Source: Megachile rotundata
Lineage: Eukaryota > Arthropoda > Insecta > Hymenoptera > Megachilidae
Direction: 5' to 3'
DNA length: 64,000 bases
NCBI RefSeq assembly: GCF_050947335.1
Contig: NW_027474178.1
Span: 1-64,000, forward strand
Shown here: piece by piece, positions 13,941 through 28,713 of the stretch
Layout of the letters: every line of letters begins with the position of its first letter
Position numbering within the stretch: the first letter of the stretch is position 1
Notes under the pieces: model-generated
What the model was told of the DNA's origin: nothing
Databases searched by the model: none
What the model saw: only the letters and a program-made list of their open reading frames with translations
Program-made: the position numbers and the translations under genes

Positions 13941-15684
13941 ATATTATGCTTATATGATCGATAGAACGACAATTACTATACTTATTACTCTTATTATTAT
14001 CAAGCTAACTCATATTATTATCCATATTATGCTTATATGATCGATAGAACTACAATTACTATACTTATTACTCTTATTATTATCAATCTAATTCATATTA
14101 TTAGCCACATTATGCTTATACGATCGATAGAACGACAATTACTATACTTATTACTCTTATTATTATCAAGCTAACTCATATTATTATCCATATTATGCTT
14201 ATATGATCGATAGAACGACCATTACTATACTTATTACTCTTATTATTACCAATCTAAATCATATTATTCGCCATATTATGCTTATATGATCGATAGAACG
14301 ACAATTACTATACTTATTACTCTTATTATTATCAATCTAATTCATATTATTAGCCATATTATGCTTATATGATCGATAGAACGACAATTACTATACTTAT
14401 TACTCTTATTATTATCAAGCTAACTCATATTATTATCCATATTATGCTTATATGATCGATAGAACGACAATTACTATACTTATTACTCTTATTATTATCA
14501 ATCTAACTCATATTATTAGCCATATTATGCTTATATGATCGATAGAACGACAATTACTATACTTATTACTCTTATTATTATCAATCTAAATCATATTATT
14601 AGCCATATTATGCTGATATAATCGATAGAACGACAATTACTATACTTATTCCTCTTATTATTATCAAGCTAACTCATATTATTAGCCATATTATGCTTCC
14701 ATGGTCGATGGAACGACAATTACTATACTTATTACTGTTATTCTTATCAATCTAACTCATATTATTAGCCATAATATGCTTATATGATCGATAGAACGAC
14801 AATTAATATACTTATTACTCTTATTATTATCAATCTAACTTGTATTATTAGCGATATTATGCTTATATGATCGATAGAACGACAATTACTATACTTATTA
14901 CTCTTATTATTATCAATCTAATTCATATTATTAGCCAGATTATGCATATTTGATCCATAGAACGACAATTACTATACCTATTACTCTTATTAATATCAAT
15001 CTAACTCATATTATTCGCCATATTATGCTTATATGGTCTATAGAACGGCAATTACTATATTTATTACTCTTATTATTATCAATCTAACTCATATTTTTAG
15101 CCATATTATGCTTCCATGGTCGATAGAACGACAATTACTATACTTATTAGTCATATTATTATTAATCTAACTCATATTAGTAACCATATTATGCAGATAT
15201 GATCGATAGAACGAAAAATTACTATACCTATTTCTCTTATTAATATCAATCTAACTCATATTATTCGCCATATTATGCTTATATGATCGATAGAACTGCA
15301 ATAACTATTCTTATTACTCCTATTATTATCAATCTAACTCATATCATTAGCCATATTATGCTTCCATGGTCGTTAGAACGACAATTACTATACTTATTAA
15401 TCATATTATTATTAATCTAACTCATATTAGTAACCATATTATGCTTATATGGTCGATAGAACGGCAATTTCTATACTTATTACTCTTATTATTATCAATC
15501 TAATTCATATTATTAGCCAGATTATGCATATTTGATCCATAGAACGACAATTACTATACCTATTACTCTTATTAATATCAATCTAACTCATATTATTCGC
15601 CATATTATGCTTATATGGTCGATACAACGGCAATTACTATATTTATTACTCTTATTATTATCAATCTAACTCATATTATTAGCC
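13941..15684 (+). repeat. Block S, copy 2
   Basis: It matches 1909-3651 in order and in private variants: cacattatgcttatacg near 14107, K at about 14217, G at 14613, acttgtattattagcg near 14840, aactgcaataactattc near 15296 and gtcgttag near 15370. It is one base longer because of the 84-bp unit at 15186. At the right end it jumps directly to the gatcgatgg unit (15685), skipping the B and C units that copy 1 has at 3652-3817. Confidence 0.88.
15186..15269 (+). repeat. 84-bp monomer (one extra base, acgaaaaatt)
   Basis: A C-type unit in which acgacaatt has become acgaaaaatt at 15211-15220, one base longer. The five-A run is unusual for this array. The sister unit in block S copy 1 is 83 bp, so this change is private. 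Confidence 0.9.
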
Positions 15685-17759
15685 ATATTATGCTTATATG
15701 ATCGATGGAACGACAATTACTATACTTATTACTCTTATTATTATCAATCTATCTCATATTATTAGCCATATTATGCTTCCATGGTCGATAGAACGACAAT
15801 TACTATACTTATTAATCATATTATTATTAATCTAACTCATATTAGTAACCATATTAAGCTTCCATGATCGATAGAACGACAATTACTATACGTATTACTG
15901 TTATTATTCTCAATCTAACTCTTATTATTGGCCATATTATGCTTATATGATCGATAGAAGGACAATTAATATACTTATTACTCTTATTATTATCAATCTA
16001 AATCATATTATTCGCCATATTATGCTTAAATGATCGATAGAACGACAATTACTATACTTATTACTCTTATTATTATCAAGCTAACTCATATTATTATCCA
16101 TATTATGCTTATATGATAGATAGAACGACCATTACTATACTTATTACTCTTATTATTACCAATCTAAATCATATTATTCGCCATATTATGCTTATATGAT
16201 CGATAGAACGACAATTACTATACTTATTACTCTTATTATTATCAATGTAATTCATATTATTACCCATATTATGCTTATATGATCGATAGAACGACAATTA
16301 CTATACTTATTACTCTTATTATTATCAAGCTAACTCATATTATTAGCCATATTATGCTTATATGATCGATAGAACGACAATTACTATACTTATTACTCTT
16401 ATTATTATCAATCTAACTCATATTATTAGCCATATTATGCTTATATGATCGATAGAACGACAATTACTATACTTATTACTCTTATTATTATCAATCTAAA
16501 TCATATTATTAGCCATATTATGCTGATATAATCGATAGAACGACAATTACTATACTTATTACTCTTATTATTATCAAGCTAACTCATATTATTAGCCATA
16601 TTATGCTTCCATGGTCGATGGAACGACAATTACTATACTTATTACTGTTATTCGTATCAATCTAATTCATATTATTAGCCAGATTATGCATATTTGATCC
16701 ATAGAACGACAATTACTATACCTATTACTCTTATTAATATCAATCTAACTCATATTATTCGCCATATTATGCTTATATGGTCTATAGAACGGCAATTACT
16801 ATATTTATTACTCTTATTATTATCAATCTAACTCATATTTTTAGCCATATTATGCTTCCATGGTCGATAGAACGACAATTACTATACTTATTAGTCATAT
16901 TATTATTAATCTAACTCATATTAGTAACCATATTATGCAGATATGATCGATAGAACGACAATTACTATACCTATTTCTCTTATTAATATCAATCTAACTC
17001 ATATTATTCGCCATATTATGCTTATATGGTCTATAGAACGGCAATTACTATATTTATTACTCTTATTATTATCAATTTAACTCATATTTTTAGCCATATT
17101 ATGCTTCCATGGTCGATAGAACGACAATTACTATACTTATTAGTCATATTATTATTAATCTAACTCATATTAGTAACCATATTATGCAGATATGATCGAT
17201 AGAACGACAATTACTATACCTATTTCTCTTATTAATATCAATCTAACTCATATTATTCGCCATATTATGCTTATATGATCGATAGAACTGCAATAACTAT
17301 ACTTATTACTCCTATTATTATCAATCTGACTCATATTATTAGCCATATTATGCTTCCATGGTCGTTAGAACGACAATTACTATACTTATTAATCATATTA
17401 TTATTAATCTAACTCATATTAGTAACCATATTATGCTTATATGGTCGATAGAACGGCAATTTCTATACTTATTACTCTTATTATTCTCAATCTAATTCAT
17501 ATTATTAGCCAGATTATGCATATTTGATCCATAGAACCACAATTACTATACCTATTACTCTTATTAATATCAATCTAACTCATATTATTCGCCATATTAT
17601 GCTTATATGGTCGATACAACGGCAATTACTATATTTATTACTCTTATTATTATCAATCTAACTCATATTATTAGCCATATTATGCTTCCATGGTCGATAG
17701 AACGACAATTACTATACTTATTAGTCATATTATTATTAATCTAACTCATATTAGTAACC

Positions 17760-17841
17760 ATATTATGCAGATATGATCGATAGAACGACAATTACTATAC
17801 CTATTACTCTTATTAATACAATCTAACTCATATTATTAGCC
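17760..17841 (+). repeat. 82-bp monomer, shared aatacaatc deletion
   Basis: Same deletion as the marker unit in the 46-monomer HOR, here outside that HOR and in the first half of an 8-unit duplication. Confidence 0.93.
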
Positions 17842-18422
17842 ATATTATGCTTATATGATCGATGGAACGACAATTACTATACTTATTACTCTTATTATTA
17901 TCAATCTATCTCATATTATTAGCCATATTATGCTTCCATGGTCGATAGAACGACAATTACTATACTTATTAATCATATTATTATTAATCTAACTCATATT
18001 AGTAACCATATTATGCTTCCATGATCGATAGAACGACAATTACTATACGTATTACTGTTATTATTCTCAATCTAACTCTTATTATTGGCCATATTATGCT
18101 TATATGATCGATAGAACGACAATTAATATACTTATTACTCTTATCATTATCAATCTAAATCATATTATTCGCCATATTATGCTTATATGATCGATAGAAC
18201 GACAATTACTATACTTATTACTCTTATTATTATCAATCTAATTCATATTATTAGCCATATTATGCTTATATGGTCGATACAACGGCAATTACTATATTTA
18301 TTACTCTTATTATTATCAATCTAACTCATATTATTAGCCATATTATGCTTCCATGGTCGATAGAACGACAATTACTATACTTATTAGTCATATTATTATT
18401 AATCTAACTGATATTAGTAACC

Positions 18423-18504
18423 ATATTATGCAGATATGATCGATAGAACGACAATTACTATACCTAATACTCTTATTAATACAATCTAACTCATATTATT
18501 AGCC
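18423..18504 (+). repeat. 82-bp monomer, shared aatacaatc deletion
   Basis: Second copy of the 8-unit duplication. The distance from the previous marker unit is 663 bp (8 units less one base). It has an extra private change, cctaatac for cctattac. Confidence 0.93.
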
Positions 18505-18875
18505 ATATTATGCTTATATGATCGATGGAACGACAGTTACTATACTTATTACTCTTATTATTATCAATCTATCTCATATTATTAGCCATATTATGCTTCC
18601 ATGGTCGATAGAACGACAATTACTATACTTATTAATCATATTATTATTAATCTAACTCATATTAGTAACCATATTATGCTTCCATGATCGATAGAACGAC
18701 AATTACTATACGTATTACTGTTATTATTCTCAATCTAACTCTTATTATTGGCCATATTATGCTTATATGATCGATAGAACGACAATTAATATACTTATTA
18801 CTCTTATTATTATCAATCTAAATCATATTATTCGCCATATTATGCTTAAATGATCGATAGAACGACAATTACTAT

Positions 18876-21800
18876 ACTTATTACTCTTATTATTATCAAT
18901 CTAATTCATATTATTAGCCATATTATGCTTATATGATCGATAGAACGACAATTACTATACTTATTACTCTTATTATTATCAAGCTAACTCATATTATTAT
19001 CCATATTATGCTTATATGATCGATAGAACGACAATTACTATACTTATTACTCTTATTATTATCAATCTAATTCATATTATTAGCCATATTATGCTTATAC
19101 GATCGATGGAACGACAATTACTATACTTATTACTCTTATTATTATCAAGCTAACTCATATTATTATCCATATTATGCTTATATGATAGATAGAACGACCA
19201 TTACTATACTTATTACTCTTATTATTACCAATCTAAATCATATTATTCGCCATATTATGCATATATGATCGATAGAACGACAATTACTATACTTATTACT
19301 CTTATTATTATCAATCTAATTCATATTATTACCCATATTATGCTTATATGATCGATAGAACGACAATTACTATACTTATTACTCTTATTATTATCAAGCT
19401 AACTCATATTATTAGCCATATTATGCTTATATGATCGATAGAACGACAATTACTATACTTATTACTCTTATTATTATCAATCTAAATCATATTATTAGCC
19501 ATATTATGCTGATATAATCGATAGAACGACAATTACTATACTTATTACTCTTATTATTATCAAGCTAACTCATATTATTAGCCATATTATGCTTCCATGG
19601 TCGATGGAACGACAATTACTATACTTATTACTGTTATTCTTATCAATCTAACTCATATTATTAGCCATAATATGCTTATATGATCGATAGAACGACAATT
19701 AATATACTTATTACACTCATTACTATTAATCTAACTCATATTATTGACCATATTGTGCAGATATGATCGATAGAACGACAATTACTATACCTATTTCTCT
19801 TATTAATATCAATCTAACTCATATTATTAGCGATATTATGCTTATATGATCGATAGAACGACAATAACTATACTTATTACTCTTATTATTATCAATCTAA
19901 TTCATATTATTAGCCAGATTATGCATATTTGATCCAAAGAACGACAATTGCTATACCTATTACTCTTATTAATATCAATCTAACTCATATTATTCGCCAT
20001 ATTATGCTTATATGGTCGATAGAACGGCAATTACTGTATTTATTACTCTTATTATTATCAATCTAACTCATATTATTAGCCATATTATGCTTCCATGGTC
20101 GATAGAACGACAATTACTATACTTATTAATCATATTATTATTAATCTAACTCATATTAGTAACCATATTATGCTTCCATGATCGATAGAACGACAATTAC
20201 TATACGTATTACTGTTATTATTCTCAATCTAACTCTTATTATTGGCCATATTATGCTTATATGATCGAGAGAACGACAATTAATATACTGATTACTCTTA
20301 TCATTATCAATCTAAATCATATTATTCGCCACATTATGCTTATATGATCGATAGAACGACAATTACTATACTTATTACTCTTATTATTATCAATCTAATT
20401 CATATTATTAGCCATATTATGCTTATATGATCGATAGAACGACAATTACTATACTTATTACTCTTATTATTATCAAGCTAACTCATATTATTATCCTCAT
20501 TATGCTTATATGATCGATAGAACGACAATTACTATACTTATTACTCTTATTATTATCAATCTAATTCATATTATTAGCCACATTATGCTTATACGATCGA
20601 TAGAACGACAATTACTATACTTATTACTCTTATTATTATCAAGCTAACTCATATTATTATCCATATTATGCTTATATGATCGATAGAACGACCATTACTA
20701 TACTTATTACTCTTATTATTACCAATCTAAATCATATTATTCGCCATATTATGCTTACATGATCGATAGAACGACAATTACTATACTTATTACTCTTATT
20801 ATTATCAATCTTATTCATATTATTAGCCATATTATGCTTATATGATCGATAGAACGACAATTACTATACATATTACTCTTATTATTATCAAGCTAACTCA
20901 TATTATTATCCATATTATGCTTATATGATCGATAGAACGACAATTACTATACGTATTACTCTTATTATTATCAATCTAATTCATATTATTAGCCATATTA
21001 TGCTGATATAATCGATAGAACGACAATTACTATACTTATTACTCTTATTATTATCAAGCTAACTCATATTATTAGCCATATTATGCTTCCATGGTCGATG
21101 GAACGACAATTACTATACTTATTAGTCATATTATTATTAATCTAACTCATATTAGTAACCATATTATGCAGATGTGATCGATAGAACGACAATTAATATA
21201 CTTATTACTCTTATTATTATCAATCTAAATCATATTATTCGCCATATTATGCTTAAATGATCGATAGAACGACAATTACTATACTTATTACTCTTAATAT
21301 TATCAATCTAATTCATATTATTAGCCATATTATGCTTATATGATCGATAGAACGACAATTACTATACATATTACTCTTATTATTATCAAGCTAACTCATA
21401 TTATTATCCATATTATGCTTATATGATCGATAGAACGACAATTACTATACGTATTACTCTTATTATTATCAATCTAATTCATATTATTAGCCATATTATG
21501 CTGTTATAATCGATAGAACGACAATTACTATACTTATTACTCTTATTATTATCAAGCTAACTCATATTATTAGCCATATTATGCTTCCATGGTCGATGGA
21601 ACGTCAATTACTATACTTATTAGTCATATTATTATTAATCTAACTCATATTAGTAACCATATTATGCAGATGTGATCGATAGAACGACAATTAATATACT
21701 TACTACTCTTATTATTATCAATCTAAATCATATTATTCGCCATATTATGCTTAAATGATCGATAGAACGACAATTACTATACTTATTACTCTTATTATTA

Positions 21801-22405
21801 TCAATCTAATTCATATTATTAGCCATATTATGCTTATATGATCGATAGAACGACAATTACTATACTTATTACTCTTATTATTATCAAGCTAACTCATATT
21901 ATTATCCATATTATGCTTATATGATCGATAGAACGACAATTACTATACTTATTACTCTTATTATTATCAATCTAATTCATATTATTAGCCATATTATGCT
22001 TATACGATCGATAGAACGACAATTACTATACTTATTACTCTTATTATTATCAAGCTAACTCATATTATTATCCATATTATGCTTATATGATAGATAGAAC
22101 GACCATTACTATACTTATTACTCTTATTATTACCAATCTAAATCATATTATTCGCCATATTATGCTTATATGATCGATAGAACGACAATTACTATACATA
22201 TTACTCTTATTATTATCAATCTAATTCATATTATTACCCATATTATGCTTATATGATCGATAGAACGACAATTACTATACTTATTACTTTTATTATTATC
22301 AAGCTAACTCATATTATTAGCCATATTATGCTTATATGATCGATAGAACGACAATTACTATACGTATTACTCTTATTATTATCAATCTAATTCATATTAT
22401 TAGCC
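18876..22405 (+). repeat. Large duplicated satellite segment, copy 1 left part, with a 6-monomer insertion
   Basis: It matches about 42945-46.0 kb base for base over long stretches: gcttatacgatcgatgg near 19090, H at about 19710-19760, gatcgagag at 20263 and atatactgattac near 20285. An agatgtg variant of the C unit occurs at 21170 and again at 21668, 498 bp (6 units) apart. The other copy has it once at the equivalent place (45239), so six units were gained here or lost there. 19.6-21.3 kb also matches 49.6-51.3 kb. Confidence 0.87.
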
Positions 22406-25400
22406 ATATTATGCTGATATAATCGACAGAACGACAATTACTATACTTATTACTCTTATTATTATCAAGCTAACTCATATTATTAGCCATATTATGCTTC
22501 CATGGTCGATGGAACGACAATTACTATACTTATTAGTCATATTATTATTAATCTAACTCATATTAGTAACCATATTATGCAGATGTGATCGATAGAACGA
22601 CAATTAATATACTTATTACTCTGATTATTATCAATCTAAATCATATTATTCGCCATATTATGCTTAAATGATCGATAGAACGACAATTACTATACTTATT
22701 ACTCTTATTATTATCAATCTAATTCATATTATTAGCCATATTATGCTTATATGATCGATAGAACGACAATTACTATACTTATTACTCTTATTATTATCAA
22801 GCTAACTCATATTATTATCCATATTATGCTTATATGATCGATAGAACGACAATTGCTATACTTATTACTCTTATTATTATCAATCTAATTCATATTATTA
22901 GCCATATTATGCTTATACGATCGATAGAACGACAATTACTATACTTATTACTCTTATTATTATCAAGCTAACTCATATTATTATCCATATTATGCTTATA
23001 TGATAGATAGAACGACCATTACTATACTTATTACTCTTATTATTACCAATCTAAATCATATTATTCGCCATATTATGCTTATATGATCGATAGAACGACA
23101 ATTACTATACATATTACTCTTATTATTATCAATCTAATTCATATTATTACCCATATTATGCTTATATGATCGATAGAACGACAATTACTATACTTATTAC
23201 TCTTATTATTATCAAGCTAACTCATATTATTAGCCATATTATGCTTATATGATCGATAGAACGACAATTACTATACTTATTACTCTTATTATTATCAATC
23301 TAAATCATATTATTAGCCATATTATGCTGATATAATCGATAGAACGACAATTACTATACTTATTACTCTTATTATTATCAAGCTAACTCATATTATTAGC
23401 CATATTATGCTTCCATGGTCGATGGAACGACAATTACTATACTTATTACTGTTATTCTTATCAATCTAACTCATATTATTAGCCATAATATGCTTATATG
23501 ATCGATAGAACGACAATTAATATACTTATTACACTCATTACTATTAATCTAACTCATATTATTGACCATATTGTGCAGATATGATCGATAGAACGACAAT
23601 TACTATACCTATTTCTCTTATTAATATCAATCTAACTCATATTATTAGCGATATTATGCTTATATGATCGATAGAACGACAATAACTATACTTATTACTC
23701 TTATTATCATCAATCTAATTCATATTATTAGCCAGATTATGCATATTTGATCCAAAGAACGACAATTGCTATACCTATTACTCTTATTAATATCAATCTA
23801 ACTCATATTATTCGCCATATTATGCTTATATGGTCGATAGAACGGCAATTACTGTATTTATTACTCTTATTATTATCAATCTAACTCATATTATTAGCCA
23901 TATTATGCTTCCATGGTCGATAGAACGACAATTACTATACTTATTAATCATATTATTATTAATCTAACTCATATTAGTAACCATATTATGCTTCCATGAT
24001 CGATAGAACGACAATTACTATACGTATTACTGTTATTATTCTCAATCTAACTCTTATTATTGGCCATATTATGCTTATATGATCGGGAGAACGACAATTA
24101 ATATACTTATTACTCTTATCATTATCAATCTAAATCATATTATTCGCCATATTATGCTTATATGATCGATAGAACGACAATTACTATACTTATTACTCTT
24201 ATTATTATCAATCTAATTCATATTATTAGCCATATTATGCTTATATGATCGATAGAACGACAATTACTATACTTATTACTCTTATTATTATCAAGCTAAC
24301 TCATATTATTATCCTCATTATGCTTATATGATCGATAGAACGACAATTACTATACTTATTACTCTTATTATTATCAATCTAATTCATATTATTAGCCACA
24401 TTATGCTTATACGATCGATAGAACGACAATTACTATACTTATTACTCTTATTATTATCAAGCTAGCTCATATTATTATCCATATTATGCTTATATGATCG
24501 ATAGAACGACCATTACTATACTTATTACTCTTATTATTACCAATCTAAATCATATTATTCGCCATATTATGCTTATATGATCGATAGAACGACAATTACT
24601 ATACTTATTACTCTTATTATTATCAATCTAATTCATATTATTAGCCATATTATGCTTATATGATCGATAGAACGACAATTACTATACTTATTACTCTTAT
24701 TATTATCAAGCTAACTCATATTATTATCCATATTATGCTTATATGATCGATAGAACGACCATTACTATACTTATTACTCTTATTATTACCAATCTAAATC
24801 ATATTATTCGCCATATTATGCTTATATGATCGATAGAACGACAATTACTGTACTTATTACTCTTACTATTATCAATCTAATTCATATTATTAGCCATATT
24901 ATGCTTATATGATCGATAGAACGACAATTAATATACTTATTACTCTTATTACTATCAATCTAATTCATATTATTAGCCATATTATGCTGATATAATCGAT
25001 AGAACGACAATTACTATACTTATTACTCTTATTATTATCAAGCTAACTCATATTATTAGCCATATTATGCTTCCATGGTCGATGGAACGACAATTACTAT
25101 ACTTATTAGTCATATTATTATTAATCTAACTCATATTAGTAACCATATTATGCAGATGTGATCGATAGAACGACAATTAATATACTTATTACTCTGATTA
25201 TTATCAATCTAAATCATATTATTCGCCATATTATGCTTAAATGATCGATAGAACGACAATTACTATACTTATTACTCTTATTATTATCAATCTAATTCAT
25301 ATTATTAGCCATATTATGCTTATATGATCGATAGAACGACAATTACTATACTTATTACTCTTATTATTATCAAGCTAACTCATATTATTATCCATATTAT

Positions 25401-27551
25401 GCTTATATGATCGATAGAACGACAATTGCTATACTTATTACTCTTATTATTATCAATCTAATTCATATTATTAGCCATATTATGCTTATACGATCGATAG
25501 AACGACAATTACTATACTTATTACTCTTATTATTATCAAGCTAACTCATATTATTATCCATATTATGCTTATATGATAGATAGAACGACCATTACTATAC
25601 TTATTACTCTTATTATTACCAATCTAAATCATATTATTCGCCATATTATGCTTATATGATCGATAGAACGACAATTACTATACATATTACTCTTATTATT
25701 ATCAATCTAATTCATATTATTACCCATATTATGCTTATATGATCGATAGAACGACAATTACTATACTTATTACTCTTATTATTATCAAGCTAACTCATAT
25801 TATTAGCCATATTATGCTTATATGATCGATAGAACGACAATTACTATACTTATTACTCTTATTATTATCAATCTAAATCATATTATTAGCCATATTATGC
25901 TGATATAATCGATAGAACGACAATTACTATACTTATTACTCTTATTATTATCAAGCTAACTCATATTATTAGCCATATTATGCTTCCATGGTCGATGGAA
26001 CGACAATTACTATACTTATTACTGTTATTCTTATCAATCTAACTCATATTATTAGCCATAATATGCTTATATGATCGATAGAACGACAATTAATATACTT
26101 ATTACACTCATTACTATTAATCTAACTCATATTATTGACCATATTGTGCAGATATGATCGATAGAACGACAATTACTATACCTATTTCTCTTATTAATAT
26201 CAATCTAACTCATATTATTAGCGATATTATGCTTATATGATCGATAGAACGACAATAACTATACTTATTACTCTTATTATCATCAATCTAATTCATATTA
26301 TTAGCCAGATTATGCATATTTGATCCAAAGAACGACAATTGCTATACCTATTACTCTTATTAATATCAATCTAACTCATATTATTCGCCATATTATGCTT
26401 ATATGGTCGATAGAACGGCAATTACTGTATTTATTACTCTTATTATTATCAATCTAACTCATATTATTAGCCATATTATGCTTCCATGGTCGATAGAACG
26501 ACAATTACTATACTTATTAATCATATTATTATTAATCTAACTCATATTAGTAACCATATTATGCTTCCATGATCGATAGAACGACAATTACTATACGTAT
26601 TACTGTTATTATTCTCAATCTAACTCTTATTATTGGCCATATTATGCTTATATGATCGGGAGAACGACAATTAATATACTTATTACTCTTATCATTATCA
26701 ATCTAAATCATATTATTCGCCATATTATGCTTATATGATCGATAGAACGACAATTACTATACTTATTACTCTTATTATTATCAATCTAATTCATATTATT
26801 AGCCATATTATGCTTATATGATCGATAGAACGACAATTACTATACTTATTACTCTTATTATTATCAAGCTAACTCATATTATTATCCTCATTATGCTTAT
26901 ATGATCGATAGAACGACAATTACTATACTTATTACTCTTATTATTATCAATCTAATTCATATTATTAGCCACATTATGCTTATACGATCGATAGAACGAC
27001 AATTACTATACTTATTACTCTTATTATTATCAAGCTAGCTCATATTATTATCCATATTATGCTTATATGATCGATAGAACGACCATTACTATACTTATTA
27101 CTCTTATTATTACCAATCTAAATCATATTATTCGCCATATTATGCTTATATGATCGATAGAACGACAATTACTATACTTATTACTCTTATTATTATCAAT
27201 CTAATTCATATTATTAGCCATATTATGCTTATATGATCGATAGAACGACAATTACTATACTTATTACTCTTATTATTATCAAGCTAACTCATATTATTAT
27301 CCATATTATGCTTATATGATCGATAGAACGACCATTACTATACTTATTACTCTTATTATTACCAATCTAAATCATATTATTCGCCATATTATGCTTATAT
27401 GATCGATAGAACGACAATTACTGTACTTATTACTCTTACTATTATCAATCTAATTCATATTATTAGCCATATTATGCTTATATGATCGATAGAACGACAA
27501 TTAATATACTTATTACTCTTATTACTATCAATCTAATTCATATTATTAGCC
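22406..27551 (+). repeat. 31-monomer higher-order repeat, 2 x 2,573 bp
   Basis: Two full tandem copies, 22406-24978 and 24979-27551. Matched markers are all 2,573 bp apart: agatgtg at 22581 and 25154, ttgtgcagat (H) at 23571 and 26144, gatcgggag at 24081 and 26654. Rare variants are shared, for example gctagctcat near 24463 and 27036, ttattatcatcaatc near 23700 and 26275, and ctctgatta near 22620 and 25193. By eye the copies are almost identical; one difference is gacag versus gatag in their first units. This is probably a very recent duplication. Confidence 0.92.
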
Positions 27552-28713
27552 ATATTATGCTTATATGATCGATAGAACGACAATTACTACACTTATTACT
27601 CTTATTATTATCAAGCTAACTCATATTATTATCCATATTATGCTTATATGATCGATAAAACGGCAATTACTATACGTACTATTCTTATTATTATTAATCT
27701 AACTCATATTATTAACCATATTATGCAGATATGATCGATAGAACGACAATTACTATACTTATTACTCTTATTATTATCAATCTAACTCATATTATTAGCC
27801 ATATTATGCTTATATGATCGATAGAACGACAATTACTATACTTATTACACTCATTACTATTAATCTAACTCATATTATTGACCATATTGTGCAGATATGA
27901 TCGATCGAACGACAATTACTATACATATTACTCTTATTATTATCAATCTAAATCATATTATTCGCCATATTATGCTTATATGATCGATGGAACGGCAATT
28001 ACTATACTTATTACTTTTATTATTATCAATCTAATTCATATTATTAGGCATATTATGCTTATATGATCGATAGAACGACAATTACTATACTTATTACTCT
28101 TATTATTATCAAGCTAACTCATATTATTATCCATATTATGCTTATATGATCGATAGAACGACAATTAATATACTTATTACTCTTATTATTATCAATCTAA
28201 CTCATATTATTAGCCACATTATGCATATATGATCGATAGAACGACAATTACTGTACTTATTACTGTTATTATTCTCAATCTAACTCATATTATTAGCCAT
28301 ATTATGCTTATATGATCGCTAGAACGACAATTACTATACTTATTACACTCATTACTGTTAATCTAACTCATATTATTAGCCATATTATGCTTATATGATC
28401 GATAGAACGACAATTAATATACTTATTACTCTTATTATTATCAATCTAAATCATATTATTCGCCATATTATGCTTATATGATCGATAGAACGACAATTAC
28501 TATACTTATTACTCTTATTATTATCAATCTAATTCATATTATTAGCCATATTATGCTTATATGATCGATAGAACGACAATTACTATACTTATTACTCTTA
28601 TTATTATCAAGCTAACTCATATTATTATCCATATTATGCTTATATGGTCGATAGAACGACAATTACTATACGTACTATTCTTATTATTATTAATCTAACT
28701 CATATTATTAACC
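27552..28713 (+). repeat. Fragment of the terminal ~2.9-kb HOR, isolated 27 kb upstream
   Basis: It matches 54526-55687 at a constant offset of 26,974 bp; the match extends left to about 27137 (19 units in all). Shared markers are ctacactt, aaaacggcaatt, cgtactattc (28671 and 55645), H with gatcgatcg, ttaggcatatt, gatcgctag and a cactcattactgtt unit. The offset is 325 x 83 less 1, as the known indels predict. Its only other copies are the four terminal HOR units. A 62-codon open frame in this piece is judged fortuitous. Confidence 0.9.

Larger units (their letters stand above)
15685..18875 (+). repeat. Mixed satellite segment with 3- and 8-monomer duplications
   Basis: There is no gene here; about 38 units. 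The E-B-C triplet is tandemly duplicated: ggtctat occurs at 16779 and 17028, 249 bp (3 units) apart. Further on, an 8-unit block of 663 bp is duplicated: tattaataca occurs at 17811 and 18474. A private change in the F-like unit near 15856 creates the only AAGCTT I noticed (attaagcttcc instead of attatgcttcc). A gatagatag L-K pair appears near 16115 and recurs in the 19-25 kb region. Confidence 0.82.

Noticed and set aside
15856..15861. HindIII-type AAGCTT site as a functional element
   Set aside because: It arises from one private base change in an F-like unit. It is useful as a unique landmark only.
27878..28060. Telomere-like TTAGG (in ttattaggcat, 28045 region) and CCTAA (in attaacctaac, 28857 and 52595)
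   Set aside because: These are single occurrences caused by point variants in the satellite unit, not tandem telomeric repeats.
27878..28066. A 62-codon open frame, repeated at 54852-55040, 57840-58028, 60662-60850 and 63650-63838
   Set aside because: It starts at TTG, not ATG, and is simply satellite sequence read through two units. It is open because one change (gatcgatag to gatcgatcg) removes the TAG that normally closes this frame. It repeats only because the HOR repeats. The product is a low-complexity Tyr/Ile/Ser-rich string with no recognisable domain.
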